Shown piece after piece: positions 23,848 through 32,345 of a stretch of 64,000 nucleotides of DNA. Source of the DNA: Fimbriimonadaceae bacterium (GTDB lineage: Bacteria; Armatimonadota; Fimbriimonadia; Fimbriimonadales; Fimbriimonadaceae). The stretch covers positions 1,110,218-1,174,217 of the forward strand of contig CP075365.1 of NCBI GenBank assembly GCA_019454125.1, read 5' to 3'. The position numbers were made by a program, and so were the translations under genes. The notes beneath the pieces were generated by a model. The model was not told where the DNA came from. It saw nothing but the letters and a program-made list of their open reading frames with translations, and did not search any database. The stretch's first letter is position 1; every line of letters starts with the position of its first letter.

Positions 23848-26469
23848 TTAGCCGTTGATGAAGAGCCGAACGTGGTCGACCCGAGCCTTCCAGACGGTCG
23901 GCGCAGGATTGGCCGTGTTGCGCTCGACCGTGACCCCGGCGCGGACGCGACCGTTGCCGTCAATGAACCGCTGCAGATCGCCAGTCGGGCTCGCCGAGAA
24001 CCGGCCCTTCGAAAGGGGAGTGCTGCCCATCTCGAAGTTCTCCCAGGCGTTAGCCTGGAAGTTGAACAGGCGGAGGCGGAGCGGAAGGTTCGCGATGTTG
24101 GTCTCAACTTCGGCCACCAGCGTGAGCGAACTCGGGTTCGGGTCGCTGACCGTGTGGGTCGTGATCGTGCCCGTGTTGAGGACCGCATTGCCTCCGACGC
24201 GCAACGGAGTGCGCAGGATGACCTTGCTGTTGTCGCTCTTATAGACCTCGCTCAGCCCGCCGGATTCGATCGAACCCGGAGTGAAGTCCGTGATCGATTC
24301 GGCCGGGGCCTGAGCCTCCGCGCCCGAGACGACCAGGCCGTAGGACTGGTCGATGACGCCCGGGGTCTCCGGAACGCCGTCCTGTGGCAGGTTGTCGGCC
24401 GTCACAACGATCGTCCAGACGCCCGATTGCGGGTTGTTCACAAAGACGTTCTGGATGGTGTTGCGAGTGTCGGCAGAGCCGCCCGGCGTCGTCACGTTCG
24501 GCAGGTCGTTCGCGCCGGCATTGGCGCTGCCGCCCATGCCGTTGTTGCCCCAATAGACCGTGCTGTCCGGCGCCACGACCTTCAGGCTGACCTCGTTGAC
24601 CCTGGTGGGGTTCGCGAAGGCGACGGCCCAGTAGTCGGTGTAGGCCATGGTCGCCTTGAAGGACGGCGACCCAGGGGCGACGTAGACCTGGTAGGTCTTG
24701 GACTGGAGCTGCTCGAGGTTCGTGTTCTCGTCCACGACGAGCATCTTGGATGCGTTGTCGAAAACGTTCTTCACGTTCGGCAAGCCCCAACCCTGCACCC
24801 TTCGCTCGATGTCCAACTGTTGGTTCGAGTAGGCCGCCGCAGTGTTGATCATGAGAGCCCGCGCGGTGGCGTTCTTCATGCGGTTGTCGAACACCGTCGA
24901 ACCGAGGTTCGTGTTGCCGAAGATGCCGTCGCCCCACATTTGGAAAGCCAGGCCGAAGGTGCCCGCGCTCATCGGAGTGGCCGCGCTGGTACCGCTGAAG
25001 ATGCCATACCCGCTCGGAGAGGTCGTGTATGTCGTCGTGATCTGGTCGTAGTAGAAGCAGAGGTCTGGCTTGATGCGGCCGTCGGCGGCGGGGCCGATGC
25101 TCGCGCCGTTTTGCCAGCGGTCGTCCGCGAGGTTCGCGTTGTTGAAGTGGTAAACGCCGCCGATCGCGACGATGTTCTTGCCCCAGGCTTGCGGTCGCAC
25201 CACAGTGTTGCCTGCGGCGTTCGACATCGAGTTGAGGATCACGAGGTCGGTCTTGAAGACGATCTCGTCCATATAGCTCGAAATGCCGGTGTACGACCCG
25301 GTGAGCGAGTCGCCCCAAGAGTTCGTCTCGACGACGCAGTTGAAAACGTTGACGGTGTCCTGCGTGAGAGCGAGGCGGGCCGGGCCGGACCAGTTGACTG
25401 TGTACGGAGTGGCGATGCCGTTCGCGAGGGGCATCATGCCGCGCGCGGCCGGGTTGCCCGTGCCGTCACCGACCACGGTGCCGAGCGTCGCCGTACCGTG
25501 AGAGTCGATGCCCGGGTTGTTGCGGAACGTGACACGGCTCGCGTAGTCGATGTGGTTTCGGACGAAACCGGCGTCGATGTCGTGGATGTTCACGCCCTGG
25601 CCCCGATAGTTGCCGACCGTCTCGACGTAGTTCGCACCGCTCACGATGCGAACGTTGTCCATGTCGGAGCTCGGCTCGCCCGTCGGCGCGACGAAGGTGA
25701 CGCCGTCAATCGCGGCGACCTTGCCGACCTGGGCATTCGTCAGCTCGGCCTCGATGACCTGGCCTTCTCGCGGGGAGTCGATGATCTTGCCCCCGAGCAG
25801 CTTGATCGCCATGGTGGCCTCAGCCTTCAGCTGGGCGTCGTCGCCGCTGACCACGATATCGTAATGCTTGGTCTCGAGCTTGCCCGCGAGGAAGTCTTTC
25901 TTGACCTCAGGTAGGAGGCGAAGGCCCGGGTCAAGTTTGCCGACGTAGCGGACGAAGTCCATCGAGCGGACCTGCTCGACGGCGCCCTCGGGCAGGATGA
26001 CCGCATAAGCGTTGTCCGGCACGTAGTTCAGAACCTTGCCGCCGGCCCGCACGATCGCGTCGCGGAACTGGGCCAAGGTCTGGCCGTGGAACTGGACGAG
26101 GTACGTGTTGACGCTTGCACCGGCTCGCAGCGCGGAGTCCATCGGAAGGGCGCCCTTGGTCGGGTCGAAATCGCCGTGGACGGTCCTGATCAGGCCGCTG
26201 TCCTCGCCGACCCGCTTGATGGTGGTGCCGTCGAGGGAGACGGCGAACATCTGGCGCTGCTCGTTACCGGCTGATTCTTGCCAGGTGGCCAGGCGACCCG
26301 CGGTTCCAGGAAGGTTGTGGACGGTCAGTTTGCTGACCGAGTTGTGAGTCTTGTGGAAGGCGGCTCCGCCGCCGATATTGAGCGAAGTCCAAGCTCCGAC
26401 TCGCTCCACGCGGACATCCCAAGAGCCGCTCGGGCCAAGGACAAGCATCGCTGCGAAAAGGGGGTTCAT
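23848..26469 (-). CDS. S8 family serine peptidase (subtilisin) with prodomain
   Basis: 873 residues from the ATG at 26469, which has TAGGAG at ideal distance; an upstream in-frame start would add 36 unrelated residues. Residues about 120-260 look like an inhibitor/prodomain (VNTYLVQFHGQTLAQF, YAVILPEGAVEQVRS). The catalytic domain has Asp299 (IHDIDAGF), His324 (DSHGTATLG) and Ser495 (FSGTSAATP), with the oxyanion Asn near 420. Residues about 640-760 resemble a P-type or convertase beta domain (SGVWTIVVTADNLPQDG). The N-terminal hydrophobic run is short, so export is likely but the signal is not classical. Expected to degrade extracellular protein. Confidence 0.92.
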   Translation of the reverse strand: MNPLFAAMLVLGPSGSWDVRVERVGAWTSLNIGGGAAFHKTHNSVSKLTVHNLPGTAGRLATWQESAGNEQRQMFAVSLDGTTIKRVGEDSGLIRTVHGDFDPTKGALPMDSALRAGASVNTYLVQFHGQTLAQFRDAIVRAGGKVLNYVPDNAYAVILPEGAVEQVRSMDFVRYVGKLDPGLRLLPEVKKDFLAGKLETKHYDIVVSGDDAQLKAEATMAIKLLGGKIIDSPREGQVIEAELTNAQVGKVAAIDGVTFVAPTGEPSSDMDNVRIVSGANYVETVGNYRGQGVNIHDIDAGFVRNHIDYASRVTFRNNPGIDSHGTATLGTVVGDGTGNPAARGMMPLANGIATPYTVNWSGPARLALTQDTVNVFNCVVETNSWGDSLTGSYTGISSYMDEIVFKTDLVILNSMSNAAGNTVVRPQAWGKNIVAIGGVYHFNNANLADDRWQNGASIGPAADGRIKPDLCFYYDQITTTYTTSPSGYGIFSGTSAATPMSAGTFGLAFQMWGDGIFGNTNLGSTVFDNRMKNATARALMINTAAAYSNQQLDIERRVQGWGLPNVKNVFDNASKMLVVDENTNLEQLQSKTYQVYVAPGSPSFKATMAYTDYWAVAFANPTRVNEVSLKVVAPDSTVYWGNNGMGGSANAGANDLPNVTTPGGSADTRNTIQNVFVNNPQSGVWTIVVTADNLPQDGVPETPGVIDQSYGLVVSGAEAQAPAESITDFTPGSIESGGLSEVYKSDNSKVILRTPLRVGGNAVLNTGTITTHTVSDPNPSSLTLVAEVETNIANLPLRLRLFNFQANAWENFEMGSTPLSKGRFSASPTGDLQRFIDGNGRVRAGVTVERNTANPAPTVWKARVDHVRLFING

Positions 26470-26628
26470 TTGCACTCCTAAAAGCCGTCCGACAAACTGC
26501 CCATCGTGACGGTTGGTCGAGTATGGCTTTCCCGCACCCCGTTCTGCAATGAAACGTCGATATTTCTTTTCGATCACCGGCAGATTTACTGAGCGCTCTG
26601 TTCCTAGGCTCGTTTAGAGCGGAGCCCG

Positions 26629-26634
26629 CATAAT
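26629..26634 (+). promoter_or_regulatory. candidate -10 element of a leaderless operon transcript
   Basis: CATAAT ends 7 bases before the GTG at 26642 (4 before GTG 26639). This would place the transcript start at the first codon of the five-gene operon. Confidence 0.4.
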
Positions 26635-26641
26635 CAACGTG

Positions 26642-27124
26642 GTGCTAGAGCGGCCGAGCTGGGACACATACTTTATCCAGATCGCGCACCTGGTGAAGTC
26701 AAGGGCAACCTGCCCGCGACGCCAGGTGGGGGCCGTCATCGTCCGCGACCGCCGGATCCTGGCGACAGGCTATAACGGCGCTCCCCGCGGACTGCCCCAC
26801 TGCCCTCCCGGCGGGCCGGACCACGATTGGCCCGAAGGGTGCATGCGGGCGGGCCACTGCATCCGCTCGCTCCATGCCGAGCAGAACGCCCTGCTCCAGG
26901 CCGCGATGATCGGCGTCGCCTGCCAGGGCGCCACCATCTACGTCACCTGCCAACCGTGCAACACCTGCGCCAAGATGCTGATCAATGCAGGGCTTGACCG
27001 GGTCGTCTTCGAGGGCGATTACCCCGACGACTTCGCCCTCGAACTCTTCAGGTTGGCGGGAACCGAAGTCTATCGGTACGTCGACGAGCGTCTTGAAGAG
27101 TTGGAGTTAGCCCCGCGTGCCTAA
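26642..27124 (+). CDS. dCMP deaminase (ComEB-like)
   Basis: 160-residue zinc deaminase of the cytidine/deoxycytidylate group, making dUMP for thymidylate synthesis. The active site is SLHAEQNAL (His ligand and proton-shuttle Glu) with CQPCNTCAKML (the two Cys ligands), and an additional CxxxxxH-type zinc cluster typical of dCMP deaminases appears around HCPPGGPDHDWPEGCMRAGHC. There is no ATG; tandem GTG codons at 26639 and 26642 are equally possible by frame, and the second fits the upstream -10-like element. It is the first gene of a tightly overlapping operon with envelope-glycan genes, an odd combination. Confidence 0.93.
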   Translation: MLERPSWDTYFIQIAHLVKSRATCPRRQVGAVIVRDRRILATGYNGAPRGLPHCPPGGPDHDWPEGCMRAGHCIRSLHAEQNALLQAAMIGVACQGATIYVTCQPCNTCAKMLINAGLDRVVFEGDYPDDFALELFRLAGTEVYRYVDERLEELELAPRA

Positions 27125-28163
27125 TTGGACCGGACTTTTCGCCGCGGTCTCGGCCCAGGAGCCTTGGGACGGGTTCTTCTTTCCGCTGGTCGCGATGATC
27201 GTCGCGCTCCTGGCGACGATCGTCCTGACCCCGGTCGCCCAGAAACTGGCCCTGAAGCACGGCGCCGTGGACGACCCGAACCGCGACGACCGCCGGGTCC
27301 ACAAGGAGCCCACCCCGCGGTGGGGCGGCATGGCCATCTTCGCGGGCATCGTGCTGTCGCTGGTCACGGTCCTGCCGTTCGCTTACCCCGTGCGCCCGTT
27401 CCCGCCCTATCTGATCGGCATGCTCGTTTGCGGCCTGCTCTTGGTGGCGGTCGGCGCGTGGGACGACGTCAAGCCGCTCTCGGCTAAGTGGCAGGCGCTG
27501 TGGATCCTGGGGCTCGGCTTCGCCGTACAGCTTTTCTCGACTCCGGGCGACAAGACCGGCATCATCCGCATCCAGGGAATGGAGTGGCCGCTGGTCGGCC
27601 CCTACCACTGGGTGGCGCTCGGCCCCTGGGCGGCCGTGCTCACGGCGGCTTACATCTTCGTGGTCACAAAGACTATGGACACGATCGACGGGATCGACGG
27701 CCTCACCGCCGGCATCTCCGGCATCGCGGCAGGCACGCTTTCGATCATCGCGACCTATGAGGGCCAGCCTCGCGTGGCGTTGATCGCGGCCGCCATCGCG
27801 GGCGCCTCCGTCGGATTCCTCCGCTATAACTACAACCCCGCAAGGATCTTCATGGGCACGGGCGGAGCGCAGACGCTCGGTTTTTTACTCGCCTGCCTCT
27901 CGATCGTCGGGGCCCTGAAGACGGCGGCCGCGCTCGCCCTGTTCATTCCCGTGCTGGTCTTTGGCGTTCCGCTCATTGACGCGGCTGTCGTGGTGCTGCG
28001 TCGCGTCGCCAGCGGTCAACCGATAACCCAGGCCGATAAGCGCCATATCCACCACACCCTGCTCAGCCGGGGCCTCAACCAGCGCCAAGCGGTCTGGGTG
28101 CTCTATGTCGCCGCCATGGCCATGTGCGGCGTGTTGCTCACGATGCTGAAGATCTATGGCTAG
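27117..28163 (+). CDS. polyprenyl-phosphate sugar-1-phosphate transferase (WecA/TagO-like)
   Basis: 348 residues with about ten membrane helices. It transfers a HexNAc-1-phosphate from UDP-sugar to undecaprenyl phosphate, the first membrane step of surface glycan or linkage-unit synthesis. Family motifs are DDPNRDDRRVHKEPTPRWGG (cytoplasmic loop 1), TMDTIDGIDGLTAG (catalytic Asp residues) and the HIHHTLL segment near 300. MraY is excluded because the MraY C-terminal pattern is absent and the His-rich loop is of the WecA type. It overlaps the dCMP deaminase gene by 8 bases and the epimerase gene by 8 bases, so it is deeply embedded in the operon. Confidence 0.93.
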   Translation: MPNWTGLFAAVSAQEPWDGFFFPLVAMIVALLATIVLTPVAQKLALKHGAVDDPNRDDRRVHKEPTPRWGGMAIFAGIVLSLVTVLPFAYPVRPFPPYLIGMLVCGLLLVAVGAWDDVKPLSAKWQALWILGLGFAVQLFSTPGDKTGIIRIQGMEWPLVGPYHWVALGPWAAVLTAAYIFVVTKTMDTIDGIDGLTAGISGIAAGTLSIIATYEGQPRVALIAAAIAGASVGFLRYNYNPARIFMGTGGAQTLGFLLACLSIVGALKTAAALALFIPVLVFGVPLIDAAVVVLRRVASGQPITQADKRHIHHTLLSRGLNQRQAVWVLYVAAMAMCGVLLTMLKIYG

Positions 28164-29289
28164 GCCCGTCGTTGCTTTTGTCGTCGGGACGCGGCCCGAC
28201 GCCATCAAAACGGCGCCCGTCGTCTTGGAAGCCTGTAAGTTCAGCGACCTGTGGGAGCCGGTCTTGATCAGCACGGGCCAGCACCGCGAGATGCTGCGGC
28301 AGGCGCTGGGCGCCTTTGGGTTGGAACCGGACGAGGACTTGCAGGTCATGACCCATGGCCAGACGCTCGCCCAGGTGACCTCTCGGTCGCTGGACGGTCT
28401 CGACGGGCTCTTCCGGCGGCTAGAGCCGCAGATCGTCTTCGCCCAAGGCGACACGACGACGACGTTCGTCGCGGGGCTGGCCGCCTTCTACCACCGGCGG
28501 CCATTCGCCCACATCGAGGCGGGTTTGCGCACGCCCACGGTTTGGGACCCGTACCCTGAAGAGTTCAACCGGCGCGCGGTCGGTCTGTTCGCCTCGTTGC
28601 ACTTTGCTCCGACCGAATGGTCGCGCGATAACCTCCTGCGCGAAGGCGCCGCGCCACAGAGCGTCTTCGTCACCGGGAACACGGGCATCGATGCCGTAAA
28701 GCTCGCCACCCAGGCGGCGGGGAAGGACTGGTTCCCCGAGCACACCGGCCCGGTCGTCCTGCTCACGACCCACCGCCGCGAGAACTGGGGCGATCCGCAG
28801 CGCAGGATCGCGGAAGCAGCGCTTGAGGTGGTCCGCGGGGTGCCGGACGCGTTGCTGGTCGTGCCGATGCACTTGAACCCCGCCGTGCGCGAGACGCTGA
28901 CGAACGTGCTGGGCGGAGATCCGCGCATCCACCTGATTGAGCCGCCGGACTATGTCGACTTTGCACGCCTGATGGCGCGGAGCCGCCTGATCCTCACCGA
29001 TTCAGGCGGGGTCCAGGAGGAGGCGCCGACCCTCGGCGTCCCGGTCTTGGTCTTGCGCGAGACGACGGAGCGGCCAGAAGGCGTGGAGGCCGGGACGGCC
29101 AAACTGGTCGGGACGGAAAAAGATAAGATTGTCCAGGAAGCTATGCGCTTGTTGGGGGACTCGGCGGAGCACGAACGAATGGCCCGGGCCAGTTCTCCTT
29201 ATGGCGACGGAAAGGCCGCGCAGCGTATCCGTTACGCCAGCATGAAGTTTTTGGGATTAGGGAGTCCGGAGGAGCCGGCTTGGAAGTAA
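28156..29289 (+). CDS. wecB: UDP-N-acetylglucosamine 2-epimerase (non-hydrolysing)
   Basis: 377-residue cytoplasmic GT-B-fold enzyme that interconverts UDP-GlcNAc and UDP-ManNAc. Motifs: GTRPDAIK at the start, STGQHREM, QGDTTTTF, HIEAGLRT, TTHRRENWG and SDSGGVQEEAPTLGVPVLVLR, which together identify the non-hydrolysing WecB/MnaA family. Overlaps of 8 bases with the upstream transferase and 10 bases with uppP show one operon. The UDP-ManNAc or its derivative probably feeds the glycan begun by the neighbouring WecA-like enzyme. Confidence 0.95.
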   Translation: MARPVVAFVVGTRPDAIKTAPVVLEACKFSDLWEPVLISTGQHREMLRQALGAFGLEPDEDLQVMTHGQTLAQVTSRSLDGLDGLFRRLEPQIVFAQGDTTTTFVAGLAAFYHRRPFAHIEAGLRTPTVWDPYPEEFNRRAVGLFASLHFAPTEWSRDNLLREGAAPQSVFVTGNTGIDAVKLATQAAGKDWFPEHTGPVVLLTTHRRENWGDPQRRIAEAALEVVRGVPDALLVVPMHLNPAVRETLTNVLGGDPRIHLIEPPDYVDFARLMARSRLILTDSGGVQEEAPTLGVPVLVLRETTERPEGVEAGTAKLVGTEKDKIVQEAMRLLGDSAEHERMARASSPYGDGKAAQRIRYASMKFLGLGSPEEPAWK

Positions 29290-30149
29290 GCCTCCTCCAG
29301 GCTGTCGCTTATGGACTTGTGCAAGGCTTGACAGAATTCTTGCCCATAAGCAGCAGCGGCCACCTCTTCCTCTTACCCGAGCTTCTGCATTGGAGGGACC
29401 CCGGTGCAGGCTTTACCGCCGTGATCCAATTGGGCACTATCTTGGCCGTCTTGTTGTACTTTCGAGACGACCTCTTGGACGTTTCGACGGCGTGGGCAAG
29501 ATCGCTCTTTAAGCCGTCTGCGGCGCGCACGGATTCGGCCAGGATCGGTTGGGCGATCTTGGTGGGCACCGTCCCTATCTCGGTCGCCGGGCTGCTCCTG
29601 GAGTCCAAGATCGACAGAGATTTCCGATCTGCCTATGTCGTCGCTTCGACACTTATCTTTTTCGCCGTCTTCCTCGCTATAGCAGAGCGCGTCGCAACCC
29701 AGCGGCGAAGTTTCACGGACGCGACTTGGAAGGACGGCCTTGTCGTGGGGCTTTGGCAAACTTTGGCGCTTGTCCCTGGATCAAGCCGCAGTGGTTGCAC
29801 AATAACGGGCGGCCTGTTCTCTGGTTTCGACCGAGCGGCCGCGGCCCGCTTTTCCTTCCTGCTTTCCGTCCCCGCCATCGTCCTTTCTGGTTTGTACAAG
29901 CTATACAAGGAAAGAGACGTCTTATTAGCCAGTGGGATGGCACCGACGATCGTTGCTACGGTGGTCGCGTTCGTGAGTGGCTATGCGGCGATCGTTTTCC
30001 TCATGAAGTTCCTGCAGACCCGCACGACCATGGTGTTCGTCTGGTACCGGATCGCGCTCGGCCTTGTGATTTTCGCTCTCGCAAGCGGGGGCGTGATCGC
30101 GACCCATCCGCAGGCGGAAACTGGTGAAGTTCTTCAGCAAACGCACTGA
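29280..30149 (+). CDS. uppP: undecaprenyl-diphosphatase
   Basis: 289-residue polytopic membrane protein (BacA/UppP family) that converts undecaprenyl diphosphate to the monophosphate carrier used by WecA and MraY. The two signature motifs are present: GLTEFLPISSSGHLFLLPEL near the N-terminus and LVPGSSRSGCTITGGL near residues 160-175. It starts at a TTG that overlaps wecB by 10 bases, and its own end overlaps pth by 26 bases. Base composition is noticeably lower in G+C than in wecB or pth, which could mean different ancestry but proves nothing. Functionally coherent with its two upstream neighbours. Confidence 0.94.
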   Translation: MEVSLLQAVAYGLVQGLTEFLPISSSGHLFLLPELLHWRDPGAGFTAVIQLGTILAVLLYFRDDLLDVSTAWARSLFKPSAARTDSARIGWAILVGTVPISVAGLLLESKIDRDFRSAYVVASTLIFFAVFLAIAERVATQRRSFTDATWKDGLVVGLWQTLALVPGSSRSGCTITGGLFSGFDRAAAARFSFLLSVPAIVLSGLYKLYKERDVLLASGMAPTIVATVVAFVSGYAAIVFLMKFLQTRTTMVFVWYRIALGLVIFALASGGVIATHPQAETGEVLQQTH

Positions 30150-30723
30150 GCCGACCCTGCCGCCGGTGGCACTTATCGTCGGGCTCGGGAACCCGGGTGC
30201 GCAGTATGCGGGGACGCGCCACAACATTGGCTTCGAAGTCGTCGAAGAACTGGCACGCCGCAACGGGCTAAAGTGGGGCGCGGCGAAGCACCAATCCCTC
30301 CTCGCGGTGGGCACCGTGGCGGGCGTTCCTGTGGCGCTGGCGAAACCCACGACCTTTATGAACCTCAGCGGGAGGGCGGTGACGGCATTAGTCCGCCATT
30401 ACGGCCTTAAACCTGACCAGATCCTGGTTGTCGCCGACGACCTGGACTTGGAGACGGGCCGCGTCCGAATGAGGGCAAAGGGGAGTCCCGGGGGCCACAA
30501 CGGCCACAAATCGATCGTGCAGGCCCTCGGCACCCAGGAATACGCCCGCATCAAGATTGGAATCGGCCGGGGGGACGACGAGACGATCGACCACGTCCTG
30601 AGCAAGTTTCGGCCCGATGAGCGTGAAACGGTTCGGTCCGCTGTCGAAAAGGCGGCGGACGGATGCGAAGACTTCCTTCGCGAAGGCATCGAACGGGCGA
30701 TGAACCGGACGAACCCGGCCTAG
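30124..30723 (+). CDS. pth: peptidyl-tRNA hydrolase
   Basis: 199 residues. It releases tRNA from prematurely dropped peptidyl-tRNA. Signature GLGNPGAQYAGTRHNIGF carries the key Asn and catalytic His, and VADDLDLETGRVRMR supplies the catalytic Asp; GGHNGHKSI is also conserved. The GTG start lies inside uppP, giving a 26-base overlap, with GGAAA just upstream. A slightly long N-terminus (about 17 residues before the first strand) suggests the start may be later, but no other start codon fits well. It is the last gene of the operon and overlaps the convergent gene at 30720 by 4 bases. Confidence 0.95.
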   Translation: MKFFSKRTEPTLPPVALIVGLGNPGAQYAGTRHNIGFEVVEELARRNGLKWGAAKHQSLLAVGTVAGVPVALAKPTTFMNLSGRAVTALVRHYGLKPDQILVVADDLDLETGRVRMRAKGSPGGHNGHKSIVQALGTQEYARIKIGIGRGDDETIDHVLSKFRPDERETVRSAVEKAADGCEDFLREGIERAMNRTNPA

Positions 30724-31091
30724 ACGCTTAGGAGCTCGGCGCTCCGCTCGACAAACGTGTGCTGTGGAGTCAGCACATGGAGCGCCCCCGGGTGGTTCGC
30801 CCAAACCGGGAGCGGGCAAGACATCGACGCTTGGTAAACCCTTTGGCCGTCGTTGGTCGTGCTCCAACCTGTCCGACAAGGAACGGTCCTCAAAAGGATG
30901 TACTGTCCAGGAAGGATGTCGACATCTTCTCCAAAGAAGTGGGCGGCTGGAGAGGACGTGCCGCCCTGTATGGTCGCATCTGCGATCACCGCGTGCGCCC
31001 TAAGGTTGACACGCATAGAGCCTTGGTTCTGAAGAAGGACAAACTCCCCCTTGACCTCGCTGCTTCTCTGAACGCCGACGATCCGGATCAT
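30720..31091 (-). CDS. hypothetical protein, possible lamin-tail-like beta fold
   Basis: 123 residues from the ATG at 31091. Function not recognised. The sequence is beta-rich: EVKGEFVLLQNQGSMRVNLRA, ILPGQYILLRT, LPVWANHPGALHVL. The pattern of a strand with V-x-L-x-N followed by an alternation of hydrophobic strands recalls bacterial lamin-tail-like domains, but the match is weak. No signal peptide or membrane segment. It overlaps pth by 4 bases at its 3' end and is preceded by the strong inverted repeat at 31181-31222. A longer frame starting at 31139 adds 16 Arg-rich residues and was not used. Confidence 0.6.
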   Translation of the reverse strand: MIRIVGVQRSSEVKGEFVLLQNQGSMRVNLRAHAVIADATIQGGTSSPAAHFFGEDVDILPGQYILLRTVPCRTGWSTTNDGQRVYQASMSCPLPVWANHPGALHVLTPQHTFVERSAELLSV

Positions 31092-31180
31092 GAATGAAAC
31101 GACCCTGGGCCTAGCCCTTGCCCACCTATAGTGACGCAAGAAGCCTACGTTATGGCGCGCGTTTTACAGATTTTCCACAC

Positions 31181-31222
31181 AAGGTTTCCACGCCCCTAAC
31201 CGATCCGCGGCGTGGAAACCTT
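31181..31222. terminator. perfect 14-bp inverted repeat, probable terminator of the MarR operon
   Basis: AAGGTTTCCACGCC (31181-31194) pairs with 31209-31222 around a 14-base loop, 9 bases past the MarR stop. There is no U tail on the minus strand, so it could instead be a protein-binding dyad for the gene at 30720. Confidence 0.55.
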
Positions 31223-31231
31223 TCCTGGCGA

Positions 31232-31696
31232 TCACTTTCGGCGGGTGCCTTCAAGGTTCGCGATAACGCGTTCCAGGAGACCGACCATCATTCCGATCTC
31301 GCTATCGGACAGGCCCTCGACCATAACTTGCTCCGATTCGGTGACAAGCTTGCGGATCTGGCGAACCAGCTTTTGCGACTGGTCGGTAAGGCGAAGAAGT
31401 TTGACGCGTCGGTCGCGTTCCGAGACGACTTGTTCAAGAAGGCCTTTTCTAACATGGCCGAACACCGTCTCGCTGAGGGTCGCGGGGGTCACGCCGAGTC
31501 GGCGGGCGACCTCGACTTGCGAGGCGTCTGACCCGGCCGCATCGATAGTCGTTAGGAGCTGGAACGTGTTCCAACCCACACCAATTTCGGCGAGGCGGGG
31601 CTCGAGCCACGAACTTTGTAGCTCGTAGACAGCTGCGATGCGCGTTCCGATCTGTTCGGAAGGCATTCGGTCAACGTACCTGAGAGGGGCGCTCAT
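31232..31696 (-). CDS. MarR family transcriptional regulator
   Basis: 154 residues with a winged-helix MarR core: a helical N-terminus (RIAAVYELQSSWLEPRLAEIGVGWNTFQLL), the DNA-binding helices ASQVEVARRLGVTPATLSETV, the beta wing VSERDRRVKLLRLTDQSQKL and a C-terminal dimerisation helix. Its start overlaps the stop of the upstream small gene by 4 bases, so it is translationally coupled to it. MarR proteins usually repress their own operon and respond to small phenolic ligands; the two paralogous small genes are the obvious candidate targets. Confidence 0.92.
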   Translation of the reverse strand: MSAPLRYVDRMPSEQIGTRIAAVYELQSSWLEPRLAEIGVGWNTFQLLTTIDAAGSDASQVEVARRLGVTPATLSETVFGHVRKGLLEQVVSERDRRVKLLRLTDQSQKLVRQIRKLVTESEQVMVEGLSDSEIGMMVGLLERVIANLEGTRRK

Positions 31697-31914
31697 GTTC
31701 TAATGTCTAAGACGGTTCTTTCCCCGGCTTCCACCGTTTGAAGGACCTTATGGCTCGTACTATGAGCGGTCATCGCGACATTTAGACTCAGTTGGGCGAG
31801 CACGACTTCGTCCCGCTTTCCTTTGCCTAAAGCACCAAGGGCGATCTCCACACTCCGCTGTGCGTTTCGCATTCCGATGATGCTCAAGTACCTGATTGTG
31901 TCGTTTTGGATCAT
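31693..31914 (-). CDS. 73-residue protein, member of a paralogous pair (A)
   Basis: Function unknown. The ATG at 31914 has AGAAGG at ideal spacing. Aligned without gaps with the 73-residue product of 31990-32211, it shares Thr6, Ile7, Leu10, Ala40, Ala47, His51, Thr53, Ser54, Ala63, Leu69, Asp70 and Ile71, and both end in L-D-I-[RK]. The pattern is two amphipathic helices. The C-terminal LDI[RK] ending and Ala/Gln-rich helices resemble the end of flagellar rod/hook proteins (FlgC/FlgG class), which is a weak analogy only. The gene overlaps marR by 4 bases. Confidence 0.7.
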   Translation of the reverse strand: MIQNDTIRYLSIIGMRNAQRSVEIALGALGKGKRDEVVLAQLSLNVAMTAHSTSHKVLQTVEAGERTVLDIRT

Positions 31915-31989
31915 GGGTGCCTTCTGGCGCGCCATCGCGTACCCTGCACCACTGAACCCTTCTGTATGTCAAGAGGCTTGGCGTCTTCG

Positions 31990-32211
31990 TCAAGCCTTAA
32001 TGTCTAGGAGGGAAGCCCGGAGGGCACCCTCGATCCTCGCCGCCGCCCGGGACGTCTCGTGTTGAATCCGAGCCGCCTCGCGAGCCGCGTTCGCCGCATT
32101 GATGTCTTGCGCCGGATATCCCGCCTTCAACGTGGCCTGTCGGAGTTGCTCCTCGACCCGCTTAAGACCGGACAGCGACGCCAGCATGGTTATCGTTGTC
32201 GATCCCATCAT
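31990..32211 (-). CDS. 73-residue protein, member of a paralogous pair (B)
   Basis: Function unknown. First gene of the small operon, 75 bases upstream of its paralogue. Starts at tandem ATG codons (32211/32208) with GAAGG upstream. It is predicted to be almost entirely helical: TMLASLSGLKRVEEQLRQAT, then a long Ala/Arg/Glu helix ending SLLDIKA. Equal length and ungapped identity at about 12 positions with the next gene argue that it is a real protein and a duplicate. A SGL near the N-terminus and LLDI at the end recall flagellar basal-body rod proteins, but the protein is too short to be one. Confidence 0.68.
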   Translation of the reverse strand: MMGSTTITMLASLSGLKRVEEQLRQATLKAGYPAQDINAANAAREAARIQHETSRAAARIEGALRASLLDIKA

Positions 32212-32345
32212 TTGACGCCACCTTCATTCTACAGGACGACTGTTCCGTTTTCGACGTCTAGTCAGATTCTGCGAAAGGACCAGAGTCCGGAAAACCCGTA
32301 GATATTAATAGTCTGCTTTGGGCGTGAGACTGCCGATCGCAGCTT

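Noticed and set aside
23872-25914. 680-codon plus-strand frame opposite the subtilisin
   Set aside because: Asp/Val/Arg-rich antisense shadow; the minus strand holds the full S8 triad.
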